Positions 17,733 to 26,471 of a stretch of DNA of 64,000 bases are shown here, one piece after another. The translations under genes and the position numbers were made by a program. This DNA is from Geminicoccus roseus DSM 18922. GTDB taxonomy: Bacteria; Pseudomonadota; Alphaproteobacteria; Geminicoccales; Geminicoccaceae. Numbering within the stretch: the stretch's first letter is position 1; each line of letters opens with the position of its first letter. The stretch is from assembly GCF_000427665.1 (NCBI RefSeq), contig NZ_KE386572.1, positions 4,898,373-4,962,372 on the forward strand. The letters run 5' to 3'. A model generated the notes under the pieces. It saw only the letters and a program-made list of their open reading frames with translations. It was not told the DNA's origin and made no database searches.

Positions 17733-18155
17733 CTAGACCTGGGCGGCCTGGGTCTCCGCGATGTGCTGGATCCGGCCGATCATCGAGTACAGCCCGTTGG
17801 AGCGGGACGGCGTCAGGTAGCGCTCCAGGCCGATCTCTTTGAGCACCTCGGGCGGGTTCGCCAGGATCTCGGCAGGCGGCAGCCGGTCGTAGAGCCGCAG
17901 CAGCAGCGCGATCAGGCCCTTGACCAGGATGGCGTCGCTCTCGGCGAGCAGGTGGACGCGCCCCTCCTCGTTCAGGCCGACCATCCAGACTTGGCTCTGG
18001 CAGCCCCGGACCCGGGACGCGTCCGTCTTCAGCGCCTCGTCCATCGGCGGCAGCGACTTGCCCATGTCCATGATGTTCTCGAGCTTGTCGCGCCAGTCGT
18101 CGAACAGGGCGAATTCGTCGCGCAGTTCCTGCGCACGCTCGGCATAACTCGTCAC
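17733..18155 (-). CDS. sufE: Cysteine desulfuration protein SufE
   Basis: Accepts persulfide sulfur from the desulfurase SufS for Fe-S cluster assembly. The GTG at 18155 gives a 140-residue protein beginning VTSYAERAQELRDEFALFDDW, the usual family length; the frame stays open upstream but with non-family sequence. The acceptor is Cys52 in RVRGCQSQVWM, and ILVKGLIALLLRLYD (about 78-92) is the conserved helix. Other suf genes are not in the window. It is divergent from a glutamine amidotransferase gene with 76 bp between them. Confidence 0.95.
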   Translation of the reverse strand: MTSYAERAQELRDEFALFDDWRDKLENIMDMGKSLPPMDEALKTDASRVRGCQSQVWMVGLNEEGRVHLLAESDAILVKGLIALLLRLYDRLPPAEILANPPEVLKEIGLERYLTPSRSNGLYSMIGRIQHIAETQAAQV

Positions 18156-18231
18156 GATGGCTGCAAAACTCCTCTTCCCGTGCCGCCTCGTAGCCGGCAT
18201 CTCCGAAGGCGGACCAACTGGGACCTGCCCG

Positions 18232-18969
18232 ATGCCCGCCCGAATCCTCATCGTCCAGAACAATTTGGAGAGCCCGGCGGGCCTCGTCCAGGAAGAGACC
18301 GAACGATTGGGTATCGAATCGACGGTTCTTCTCGGGGACGAGCGCCTGGAGCTGCCAGCCGGGGCGGCTGGCCATGATGGGCTCCTGATTCTGGGCGGCA
18401 CCATGAACGCCCTGGCCGACGACGCCTGTCCCTACTTCCCCCCGCTCCGGGCGCTAGCCCGGCGGATGGATGCGGAGCACCGGCCGGTCATGGGGATCTG
18501 CCTGGGCGCTCAGATCCTGGCCCGCGCCTGGGGCGGGATCCCGCGGATCGGCGCTGCGCCCGAGTATGGCTTCGTGCCCCTCCACCCGACCGAGGCCGCC
18601 CAGGCCGACCCGCTGCTCAGCCAGGTCCGGCCCGGCACTGCCTTCATGCAGTGGCACGACGACACCTTCGACCTGCCGCCGGATGCCACGTTGCTGATGC
18701 GGGGCCAGACCTGCACCAACCAGATCTGGCGCGCCGGCAACGCCACCTACGGCTTCCAGGCCCATATCGAGGTCACCGCACCGATCCTGGTGGCCTGGGG
18801 GCTGCTCCGCCTGCAGATGACCGGGGACGAGCGAGCCCCGGAACTGCTGCGCGCCGCGACCGACCGCCATCTGCCCGAGGCGGACCAGGGCGGCCGGGCG
18901 ATCGCCCGCGGGTTCGCGGCGCTGGTCCTGCGCAATGCCGCCCGGCGCCGGAACGACGGCGCCGGCTGA
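18232..18969 (+). CDS. Class I glutamine amidotransferase (GMP synthase-like)
   Basis: A stand-alone GATase1 domain protein of 245 residues that should release ammonia from glutamine or a gamma-glutamyl compound. The catalytic triad is complete: Cys90 in MGICLGAQIL, His178 and Glu180 in FQAHIEV. The oxyanion strand LLILGGTMNA is at about 51-60. It has no synthetase domain, so it is not GuaA. Related free-standing proteins include gamma-glutamyl hydrolases of polyamine or amine degradation and uncharacterised GuaA-like GATases. The ATG at 18232 is chosen because the family start (ARILIVQNN) follows directly. Confidence 0.85.
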   Translation: MPARILIVQNNLESPAGLVQEETERLGIESTVLLGDERLELPAGAAGHDGLLILGGTMNALADDACPYFPPLRALARRMDAEHRPVMGICLGAQILARAWGGIPRIGAAPEYGFVPLHPTEAAQADPLLSQVRPGTAFMQWHDDTFDLPPDATLLMRGQTCTNQIWRAGNATYGFQAHIEVTAPILVAWGLLRLQMTGDERAPELLRAATDRHLPEADQGGRAIARGFAALVLRNAARRRNDGAG

Positions 18970-18975
18970 CCGGCG

Positions 18976-20166
18976 TCAGCGGGCGTAGGCGACCTGGACG
19001 ACGTCGATGTTGTCGGTGCGGAAGCCCGCCTCGCAATAGGCCAGGTAAAACTCCCAGATCCGCTTGAACCTTGTGTCGAATCCCATCGGGACCAGGTCCG
19101 GCCAGGCCTTCTGGAAGCGCCGGTTCCATTCCGCGAGAGTGTCCGCATAGGCGATGCCGTGCCCGCTCATGGCGGTGCGCCGCAGGCCGCTGCTGGTGGC
19201 CAGCCGGTCCAGGGCCGACTTGGTCGGCAGCATTCCGCCCGGGAAGACGTAGCGCTGGATGAAGTCCGCGCTGGTCCGGTAGTTCTCCCAGTTGCGCTCG
19301 TCGATGGTGATGATCTGCAGGGCGGCGCGGCCGCCTTCGACCAGGACGTCGCGCAGCTTGGCGAAGTAGCCCGGCCAGAACCGCTCGCCCACCGCCTCGA
19401 ACATCTCGATCGAGGTCACCGCGTCGAAGCGCCCCTCCACGTCGCGATAGTCGCGGATCTCGATCTTGACCCGCTCGGCCAGCCCCGCCTCGAAGATGCG
19501 CTTGCGGGCGAACTCCGCCTGGGCGTCGCTGATGGTGAGCCCGGTGACCTTGGCGCCGAACTCCTTGGCGGCGAGTTCGGCAAAGCTGCCCCAGCCGCAG
19601 CCGATCTCCAGGACATGCGCGTCGGGCCGAACGCCCGTCATCGTCGCCAGCCGGCGCAGCTTGGCGAGCTGCGCTTCCTCCAGCGTCGCGTCCGGCCGCT
19701 CGTAGACCGCCGAGGAATAGGTCATCGAGGGGTCCAGCCAGCGCTGGTAGAACTGGTTGCCCAGGTCATAATGGGCGTGGATGTTCTTCTTGCTGCCGCG
19801 GCGGGTGTTCGGCCGCAGCAGGTGGGCGATCCGGGCGATCGCCCGCACCCAGGGCTTGCCGTAATAGTGGTCGGCGAACGACTGCTCGTTCATGGCCAGG
19901 ACCTGCAGCAGCCTGGCCAGGTCCGGGCTGTCCCAATCGCCGTCCAGGTAGGAGTCGGCAAAGCCGTTGGCGCCGCCGGTCAGAAAGCGCCGCACCACCC
20001 GCGGCCGGTTCAGGACCAGGACGCCGGAGGGTCCGGATTCGGTGCCCCGATAGTCATGTCGGGAACCGTCCGGCAGCACGATGGTCAGCTGCCCCACGCG
20101 CAACTGCCGCGCCATCCCCAACAGCACCGCAAAGATGCTGGTCGCCCCAGCCTCACTGACGCCCAT
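18976..20166 (-). CDS. cfa: Cyclopropane-fatty-acyl-phospholipid synthase
   Basis: Methylates cis double bonds of membrane phospholipids with S-adenosylmethionine to form cyclopropane rings, typical of stationary phase or acid stress. The protein is 396 residues from the second of two close ATGs, chosen because GGGGG lies 6 nt before it while the first ATG abuts that run. Landmarks are KKNIHAHYDLGNQFYQRWLD (about residues 125-145), YSSAVYERPDATLEEAQ, the SAM-binding VLEIGCGWGSFAE (about 185-197), and YCEAGFRTDNIDV at the C-terminus. Upstream lies a doubled CACGTG element. Confidence 0.94.
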   Translation of the reverse strand: MGVSEAGATSIFAVLLGMARQLRVGQLTIVLPDGSRHDYRGTESGPSGVLVLNRPRVVRRFLTGGANGFADSYLDGDWDSPDLARLLQVLAMNEQSFADHYYGKPWVRAIARIAHLLRPNTRRGSKKNIHAHYDLGNQFYQRWLDPSMTYSSAVYERPDATLEEAQLAKLRRLATMTGVRPDAHVLEIGCGWGSFAELAAKEFGAKVTGLTISDAQAEFARKRIFEAGLAERVKIEIRDYRDVEGRFDAVTSIEMFEAVGERFWPGYFAKLRDVLVEGGRAALQIITIDERNWENYRTSADFIQRYVFPGGMLPTKSALDRLATSSGLRRTAMSGHGIAYADTLAEWNRRFQKAWPDLVPMGFDTRFKRIWEFYLAYCEAGFRTDNIDVVQVAYAR

Positions 20167-20180
20167 GGTCATCCCCCGAC

Positions 20181-20198
20181 TTCACGTGCATTCACGTG
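20181..20198. promoter_or_regulatory. Direct repeat of TTCACGTG upstream of cfa
   Basis: TTCACGTG occurs at 20181-20188 and again at 20191-20198, so two CACGTG palindromes lie 10 bp apart, one helical turn, just before the cfa start and its GGGGG ribosome-binding site. Such phasing is typical of a protein-binding site. No regulator is known to me for this pattern here. The location within the probable leader could mean translational or roadblock control. Confidence 0.4.
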
Positions 20199-20260
20199 TT
20201 ATTTTTCTAAGCTTCCCCTCCGTCTTGCTTATCGCGGACCGAAACCGTCGGCCAGCCGGA

Positions 20261-21703
20261 TCAGGCCTCGTTGCGCAGGGACTTGTAGGCCTCCAGCGCC
20301 AGGTCCCGGGCACGGTAGTGGTCGACGATCGGCTTCGGATAGGTCTCGCCCAGCCGCACGCCGGCAAGGCGCAGCTCGGCCTCGTCGGCCTCGAACGGCG
20401 CATGGATCAGCTTGTCCGGCAGGCCGGCCAGCTCCGGCACCCAGCGGCGGATATAGGCGCCGTCCGGGTCGAACTTCCGGCTCTGCAGCATCGGATTGAA
20501 GATCCGGAAATAGGGCGACGCGTCGGTTCCGCACCCTGCCACCCACTGCCAGCCCATGGAGTTGTCGGCGAGGTCGCCATCCACCAGCGTGTCCATGAAC
20601 CAGGCCGCCCCCTCCTGCCAGGGCAGCATCAGGTCCTTGGTCAGGAACGAGCCGACCACGAGCCGGGCCCGGTTGTGCAGCCAGCCCGTCTGCCAGAGCT
20701 CGCGCATCCCGGCGTCCACCAGCGGAAAGCCGGTCCGGCCGGTCCGCCAGGCCTTCATCATCTGCCCGTCCGGATCGTCGGCCCAGGGGAAGGCGGCGAA
20801 TTCGGGGCGCAGCGGCCGGTCCGGCAGTTCCGGGAAATGGAAGAGGATCGCATGCGCGAACTCGCGCCAGACCAGCTGGCGCAGATAGGCGAACGCTTCC
20901 GGCTGGCTGACCTGGCCGTCCTCCACCGCCGCATGAACCGCGTGGACGATCTGGCGGGGCGAGATCTCGCCGAAATGCAGGTGCGGCGACATGCGCGAGG
21001 TACCCTGCTCGCCCATCAGGTCGCGCCGGCTGCCATACCGGGCGAGATCGTCGTCCACGAACTCTCCCAGGGCGGCAGCGGCAGCCGCCTCGCCGATCCG
21101 GCCGCCCCACCGCTCGCGCAGCCCCACCGCCCAGTCCGGCCGCGTCGGCAGCAGGCCCCAGCCGTCCAGCCCGTCGCCCTCTTCCAGGCCATCCGGCGGT
21201 GGCGGCAGCGCGGCCGGGGCCGGCTCGGGCGCCGGAAGGTCGCCGGCCTTGAACCAGGCCTTTCCGTAGGGGGTGAATACCTTGTACGGCTGGTCCTTGG
21301 TCTGGAGGATCTCGTCCGGCTCCCGTCCGAGCCCGGCATTGCCCTCGACCACCTCGACCCCGTTGCGCTCCAGCTCCGTTCGCAAACGATCGTCCCGGGC
21401 CCGCTCGCCGCGCTCATAGAGCCGGTTCCAGGTGACCCGGCGGACGCCATGCTCCCTGACCAGTTCCTGGACGACCGCTTCCGGATCGCCCTGCCGGAGC
21501 ACGAGCCGCTGGCCGCGCTCGCCCAGATGCCGCTCCAGTTCGGTCAGGCTGTGATGCAGCCACCAGCGCCGCGCCGCGCCCATCCGCGGGTCCAGCAGAT
21601 AAAGGCAGATCAGGGACTGGCCACCGCTGGCCGCCGCTGCCAGTGCGGGGTTGTCGGCAAGCCGCAGGTCCTGGCGAAACCAGTGCAGGGTCGCAGCACT
21701 CAA
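20261..21703 (-). CDS. phrB: Deoxyribodipyrimidine photolyase (class I CPD type)
   Basis: Light-driven repair of UV pyrimidine dimers using FAD and an antenna chromophore. The TTG at 21703 is chosen: GGAGGA stands 8 nt before it and the family start [17 protein letters not shown] follows. The protein is 480 residues. The N-terminal alpha/beta antenna domain is at about 1-140. The FAD-binding helical domain has [47 protein letters not shown] and the Trp-rich [20 protein letters not shown]. The gene starts 5 bp after the pdeM stop, with its ribosome-binding site inside the end of pdeM, so it is the third gene of lhr-pdeM-phrB. Confidence 0.94.
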   Translation of the reverse strand: MSAATLHWFRQDLRLADNPALAAAASGGQSLICLYLLDPRMGAARRWWLHHSLTELERHLGERGQRLVLRQGDPEAVVQELVREHGVRRVTWNRLYERGERARDDRLRTELERNGVEVVEGNAGLGREPDEILQTKDQPYKVFTPYGKAWFKAGDLPAPEPAPAALPPPPDGLEEGDGLDGWGLLPTRPDWAVGLRERWGGRIGEAAAAAALGEFVDDDLARYGSRRDLMGEQGTSRMSPHLHFGEISPRQIVHAVHAAVEDGQVSQPEAFAYLRQLVWREFAHAILFHFPELPDRPLRPEFAAFPWADDPDGQMMKAWRTGRTGFPLVDAGMRELWQTGWLHNRARLVVGSFLTKDLMLPWQEGAAWFMDTLVDGDLADNSMGWQWVAGCGTDASPYFRIFNPMLQSRKFDPDGAYIRRWVPELAGLPDKLIHAPFEADEAELRLAGVRLGETYPKPIVDHYRARDLALEAYKSLRNEA

Positions 21704-21708
21704 AAGCT

Positions 21709-22419
21709 TTATCCTCCAACTCGTTGGCGGCGTGTCCTGATGTCGGCCACGAGCAGATGGCGTGGCACGGGGCGGCAGCTGGCCTCGCCCAGGACATAGG
21801 CCTGGAAGCTGCTGGAGAGCATGGTCGCGAAGGTTTGGTCGAGGATGTTGAGACCGCCGGTGAACGCTCCGAACGCCGGGAGCACCAGCCGGGTTCCGTC
21901 GGTGACGAAGCAGCCGAGCCGAGCGGTGCGGACGCCCAGCCGGACCTTGGCGCAAGGATGAAGATGCCCTGCTACCTGCATGATATCACTGGCATCCGGC
22001 TCATGCTGGAACAGAAGCCCCGCCTGGCGGATCTCGGCGATCCCGACACCACCCAGGCCCTGCGGCGGCTCCGGATCATGGTTGCCGGTCACCCACAGCC
22101 AATGCCTGCCCGCGGTCATCGCCCGGATGCGTGCCGCCAGGACGGCCGGCAGGTGCGCAGCGCCATGCCGGTCGTGGAAGCCGTCGCCCAGGCTCACCAC
22201 CACCAGCGGATCCAGCCGGGCCAGCACCCGCTCCAGCCGCTCCAGGGTGGCCAGCGTGTCATGGGGAGGCAGCATGACGCCCCGTCTCGCAAAGGCGGCG
22301 CCCTTCTCGAGATGCAGGTCGGCCACGACCAGCATCCGCTCGGCCGGCCAGAACAAGACGCCCGCAGGATCCAGCAGCAGCCGCTGCCCGTTCAGTTCGA
22401 TCTCGGCAGGCCGCAACAT
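21709..22419 (-). CDS. pdeM: Ligase-associated endonuclease PdeM (metallophosphoesterase)
   Basis: Predicted DNA endonuclease/phosphoesterase of the bacterial DNA-damage cluster that usually also holds an Lhr-type helicase and an ATP-dependent ligase. The protein is 236 residues. Calcineurin-like metal motifs are in order: [10 protein letters not shown] (about 31-40), [11 protein letters not shown] (about 95-105, the Asn/Asp position of the second block), VTGNHDPEP (about 128-136), and GHLHP with its histidines at about 170. It starts 22 bp after the lhr stop and is followed by photolyase. The associated ligase and exonuclease genes are not seen in the window. Confidence 0.9.
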   Translation of the reverse strand: MLRPAEIELNGQRLLLDPAGVLFWPAERMLVVADLHLEKGAAFARRGVMLPPHDTLATLERLERVLARLDPLVVVSLGDGFHDRHGAAHLPAVLAARIRAMTAGRHWLWVTGNHDPEPPQGLGGVGIAEIRQAGLLFQHEPDASDIMQVAGHLHPCAKVRLGVRTARLGCFVTDGTRLVLPAFGAFTGGLNILDQTFATMLSSSFQAYVLGEASCRPVPRHLLVADIRTRRQRVGG

Positions 22420-22441
22420 CCATTCTCCGTTCGGGGTCCGC

Positions 22442-24928
22442 TCACGTCACCGAACCTTCGTCCGGCGCCATCGCCTCGTCGATCAGTTCGGCCGCATGGG
22501 TGTCCAGCAGCATGTCGATGTCGTCGGTGCCCACCCGCTCCCGGCCGATCTGCAGCATGATCGGCACCGCCAGCGGGCTGACCCGGGGCAGCCGGCGATG
22601 CTCGATCCGGCCCTGGACCCCGACCAGCATGTCGGCCAGCCGCCGGATGTCGGTGAGCCCGGCGGCCGCTTCGTTGCGGGTCGCCTTCAGCAGGACGTGG
22701 CCCGGCTCGTACTTACGCAGCACGTCGTAGATCAGATCGGCATTGAAGGTGACCTGCCGGCCGGTCTTTTCCTGGCCCGGGTGCCGGCGCTCGATCAGGC
22801 CGGCCACCACCGCGATGTTGCGGAAGGTCCGGCGCAGCATCGAGCTCTCGGCCATCCAGGCTTCCAGGTCGTCGCCCAGCATGTCCACGTCGAACAGCCC
22901 GTCGACCTGCTCCGCCTCCTTGCCCGACCAGATCGAGATCGCATAGTCGGACGCCACAAAGCCCAGCGGCTGCAGGCCGTTGCGCGCCATTCTTCGCGTG
23001 AGCAGCATGCCCAGGGTCTGGTGCGCGTTGCGGCCGGCGAAGACATAGGCGATCAGGAACCAGCGCTTGCGGTACAGGAACGTCTCCACCAGCAGCCCTT
23101 CGTCCGGTGGCAGGGACGAGCGGCGGCGCTGGTGCTCCAGCCATTCGCGGACCGGCTCCGGGAACCGGCTCCAGCTGGGCGGGTCGCCCAGCATCCGCCG
23201 CACCCGGCCCGCGAGATAGGTGCTGACCGGGAACTTGCTGCCGCCGAACAGCGGCACCTCGGCCTGGCTGGAGTCCTTCGCGCGCCTGGTCATCACCTCG
23301 TGCTCGCGGATCCCCAGGAACTCGAGGGCTTGGCCGGCAAAGATGAAGCTGTCGCCGGGCGAGAGCGTCTGGATGAAGAATTCCTCGACTTCGCCCAAGG
23401 TCTTGCGGCCGAGCTTCACCCGCAGCACCGGCGCCTCGACGATCACCCCGACATTCATCCGCCACTGACGGGCAAAGCGCTGGTCGGCCAGCTGCCAGCG
23501 CCCGTCCGGAAGCTCGACCAGCCGCCGGTAGCACTCGTACTCGCCCAGCGCATAGCCGCCGGTCGCGCAGAAGCGCAGCACATCGTCGAAGTCCTGCCGC
23601 GTCAGGTCGCGGAAGGGATCCGCCCGCACCACCTCCGCGTAGAGCAGGTCGGCGTCGAACGGCCCGGAACAGGCCACGCCCAGCATGTGCTGGGCGAGGA
23701 CGTCCAGGCCCGGCAGCGGCGTGATGCCGGTGTCGAGATCCCCATCCCGGACCGCCTCCTGTGCCGCCATGCACTCCAGGAACTCGAAGCGGTTGGCGGG
23801 CACCATCACCGCGCGGGACGGCTCGTCCATCCGGTGGTTGGCACGGCCGATCCGCTGCACCAGCCGGGCGACCCCCTTGGGCGCGCCGATCTGGAGAACC
23901 AGATCGACGTCGCCCCAGTCGATGCCGAGGTCGAGCGAGCTGGTGCAAACCACCGCACGCAGCTTCCCGGCGATCATCGCCGCCTCGACCCGCTTGCGCT
24001 GATCGACCGAGAGGGAGCCGTGGTGCAGCGCGATCGGCAGCGCATCCTCGTTCGCCCGCCACAGGGCCGCGAACAGCACCTCGGCGGAGGAGCGGGTGTT
24101 GGTGAACAGCAGGCAGGTCCGGGCGGTGCGGATCCGCTCGTAGATCGCGTCGACCGCGAACAGGGCCAGATGGCCCGCCCAGGGCACATAGGCGTCCGGG
24201 ACCAGCATGCTCACTTCCGGCTCGGCGCCCGGATCGCCCTGGACGACCACGGAGCGCTCCGGGTCCGGCGAAAGGAACCGCAGCAGGGCCGGCGGATCGG
24301 CCACAGTGGCGGAAAGGCCCGAAAACCGGGCCTGGGGCGACAGGCCGCGCAGGCGGGCCAGCCCCAGCGCCAGCATCTGGCCGCGCTTGGTGTCGGCCAG
24401 GGCGTGAAGCTCGTCGACGATCACAGCGTCCAGATGGGCGAACCGCTCGGCGGCATCGGTCCAGGACAGCATCAGCGCCAGCGATTCCGGCGTGGTCAGC
24501 AGGATGTCCGGCGGCGTGCGCTTCTGCCGGGCGCGCCGGTTCTGCGGCGTGTCGCCGGTGCGGCTCTCCACCGTCACCGGCAGGCCGGCTTCCTCGACCG
24601 GACGCATCAGGTTGCGGGCCACGTCGGCGGTGAGCGCCTTGAGCGGCGAGATGTAGAGCGTGTGCAGCCGCGCCACCGGCCGCTTCCCCCGCCGCGTCAG
24701 CGCGATCAGGCTCGGCAGGAACCCGCCCAGGGTCTTGCCGCCGCCGGTAGGGGCGATCAGCAGCGCATCCTGCCGGCGCTCCGCAGCCAGGATCATGGCG
24801 TGCTGGTGGCTGCGCAGCATCCAGCCCTGGCGGTCGAACCAGGCCTGCAGCGGCTCCGGCAGCCCACCGGCCTCGGCCGGAACCGTGCTCTCGTCCGGCT
24901 TCGCCGCCACGGCCATCTCACGCTTCAA
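22442..24928 (-). CDS. lhr: Ligase-associated Lhr-like DEXH helicase
   Basis: A superfamily 2 DNA helicase, 828 residues, matching the Lhr-Core type that partners PdeM rather than the 1,400-1,500-residue full Lhr. Motifs visible are Walker A APTGGGKTLGGFLPS (about residues 57-71), DELH Walker B in VIVDELHALADTKRG (about 165), GLSATVADPP (motif III), LLFTNTRSSAE, and VQRIGRANHRMDEPSRA (motif VI, about 345). A winged-helix and Lhr-specific C-terminal half follow. Starts at 24928 or 24916 are both possible. It heads the repair operon and is divergent from the EAL-like gene across 55 bp. Confidence 0.92.
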   Translation of the reverse strand: MKREMAVAAKPDESTVPAEAGGLPEPLQAWFDRQGWMLRSHQHAMILAAERRQDALLIAPTGGGKTLGGFLPSLIALTRRGKRPVARLHTLYISPLKALTADVARNLMRPVEEAGLPVTVESRTGDTPQNRRARQKRTPPDILLTTPESLALMLSWTDAAERFAHLDAVIVDELHALADTKRGQMLALGLARLRGLSPQARFSGLSATVADPPALLRFLSPDPERSVVVQGDPGAEPEVSMLVPDAYVPWAGHLALFAVDAIYERIRTARTCLLFTNTRSSAEVLFAALWRANEDALPIALHHGSLSVDQRKRVEAAMIAGKLRAVVCTSSLDLGIDWGDVDLVLQIGAPKGVARLVQRIGRANHRMDEPSRAVMVPANRFEFLECMAAQEAVRDGDLDTGITPLPGLDVLAQHMLGVACSGPFDADLLYAEVVRADPFRDLTRQDFDDVLRFCATGGYALGEYECYRRLVELPDGRWQLADQRFARQWRMNVGVIVEAPVLRVKLGRKTLGEVEEFFIQTLSPGDSFIFAGQALEFLGIREHEVMTRRAKDSSQAEVPLFGGSKFPVSTYLAGRVRRMLGDPPSWSRFPEPVREWLEHQRRRSSLPPDEGLLVETFLYRKRWFLIAYVFAGRNAHQTLGMLLTRRMARNGLQPLGFVASDYAISIWSGKEAEQVDGLFDVDMLGDDLEAWMAESSMLRRTFRNIAVVAGLIERRHPGQEKTGRQVTFNADLIYDVLRKYEPGHVLLKATRNEAAAGLTDIRRLADMLVGVQGRIEHRRLPRVSPLAVPIMLQIGRERVGTDDIDMLLDTHAAELIDEAMAPDEGSVT

Positions 24929-24983
24929 TTAAGCATCTCGATCGTCTATCAACCCTGGGTAGTTAAACTCGAGGAGTGTGCGG

Positions 24984-26312
24984 ATGGGCGGCCTGGTCTA
25001 TCTCCTGCTGGCAGGCACGGCGCTGCTCGCTGGCTCGGGCGGCCTTCTGGCCATCCCCGATCCGATGCTGCGGGCGACCGTCGCTCCCGCGGGCCTCACC
25101 GCCCTGCTGGTCGGCTGCGGCGCCCTGCTCCTCCTGCGCCTCGACCGCCGCCTCGCGGGCCCGGCCGGCCTGGAACCAGCCGACGAGCTTCGGGACGATG
25201 ACGAGCCGCCGGCGTCGCGGCGACCAGGCTCCTTCCCGATTTGCACGAACGAACCCGAGAACCCTTTAGATCATGATTTGTTCCCGGTCCAAGATGAGGA
25301 TCCGCCCGCTCCTCCGCCAGCGCAGGAGATGACCCCGGACGTCCTCTTCCGCGAGCCACCCCCCCGCCCGGGCCCGCTGAGGGATCTGCTGGACACGAAC
25401 GAACCCGAGCAGGCGGCTCCGCCCCGCCACGCACGGGTGCGGTTCGGCGCCTTCGACCTGTTTCGCCGTCGCGAGGCGCCGCCAGCGGGCGATCCGGCTG
25501 GGCCTGCCGTCATCGACCCCGACGATCTCGCCTCCTTCGCCCTGCCACCGGTCTCGCCCCGCCTCCTCGCCGAACTGGACCCGCCGGCGGACCTGCTCGA
25601 CACCCAGGACAGCCGCGGGCAGACAATCGCCCGCGCCATCGCCGAGGATACGCTTGTCGTCGTGCTGGAGCCGGTGGTGAGCCTGCCGCAGCGCCGCCGG
25701 CGGATGGTCCGGATCCGGCTGGAGTGCCGGCACCTCGGAACGCCCGCCGATCCGCACCTGCTGCTGCAGGACCAGGCCGGAAAGCTGCGCAGCGCGCTCG
25801 ACCTGGAACTCCTGCGTCGCGCGGTGGCCGCCGGCGAGCAGCCGCGTCCGGGCAGCGAGAACCTGCCGGTGCTGGTGGAGGTCGCTACTGGCTCCTTCGT
25901 GGAGGCCGAAGCGCTGGCGGCCCTGGACCTGCTGCTCGGCCGCCGCCGCTCCCAGGCCACGCCGCTTCAGGTCGTTCTGGACGAATGGCCGACCGACCGG
26001 GCCGGCCTGGAGGTGGTGGCGCGCCTGCGTGCAGGCAGCGTTGTGATCGGGCTGAAGCTGGGCGAGCGCCCGCATCTCTCGCCCGCTGCGATCCTGGGCC
26101 GCGGCGTGGGCCTGGTCTGCCTGGACGCGGGGGAACTGCGCCAGGCGGCGCTGGGCGCCTACGACGCCGACCTCGTCCACGACATCCAGGCGATGCAGCG
26201 GGCCGGCATCGAGGTGGTGGTGACCGGGATCGGGGATGAGCGGGCGCTGGCCGAGGTGCTGGACTATCCGGTCCGGCTTGGGACCGGCCGCCTGTTCGGC
26301 CGGATCGGCTGA
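24984..26312 (+). CDS. Membrane protein with degenerate EAL domain (TipF-like)
   Basis: A 442-residue protein. It has two predicted N-terminal membrane helices (about 1-22 and 32-52), a long acidic, proline-rich linker (about 60-200) in which TNEPE occurs twice, then a C-terminal fold resembling EAL domains (about 215-440: LVVVLEPVVSLPQRRR at its start, LGTGRLFGRI at its end). The EAL triad position reads RLE, the metal Asn position reads Glu (VEVATGSF), and the DDFG motif is absent, so phosphodiesterase activity is unlikely. A role as a c-di-GMP receptor or polar scaffold, like TipF, is possible but unproven. ATG 24984 is chosen for its GAGGAG at 7 nt. Confidence 0.72.
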   Translation: MGGLVYLLLAGTALLAGSGGLLAIPDPMLRATVAPAGLTALLVGCGALLLLRLDRRLAGPAGLEPADELRDDDEPPASRRPGSFPICTNEPENPLDHDLFPVQDEDPPAPPPAQEMTPDVLFREPPPRPGPLRDLLDTNEPEQAAPPRHARVRFGAFDLFRRREAPPAGDPAGPAVIDPDDLASFALPPVSPRLLAELDPPADLLDTQDSRGQTIARAIAEDTLVVVLEPVVSLPQRRRRMVRIRLECRHLGTPADPHLLLQDQAGKLRSALDLELLRRAVAAGEQPRPGSENLPVLVEVATGSFVEAEALAALDLLLGRRRSQATPLQVVLDEWPTDRAGLEVVARLRAGSVVIGLKLGERPHLSPAAILGRGVGLVCLDAGELRQAALGAYDADLVHDIQAMQRAGIEVVVTGIGDERALAEVLDYPVRLGTGRLFGRIG

Positions 26313-26471
26313 CCGCCGCGCCTGCAGGATGGCATGAATCGTTCCCGCATGAGCGCCACCCGCCTGCACATGTGACCTGGACGCCCCATCTCTGCTAGAG
26401 GTCGCCCCGCGCACCCGGCCGCGAGGTCGGCGCGGGCGGCGCGTCCCATTGGAAAGCGACAGGTCCGTCCC

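Noticed and set aside
21980-25201. A 1,073-codon open frame on the plus strand opposite lhr and pdeM
   Set aside because: Antisense shadow of a DEXH helicase with intact motifs; composition is low in hydrophobic residues and shows no family motif.
26313-26471. Possible T-box or other leader before lysS
   Set aside because: No specifier stem, T-box sequence or terminator/antiterminator pair is visible; the region is GC-rich without clear structure.
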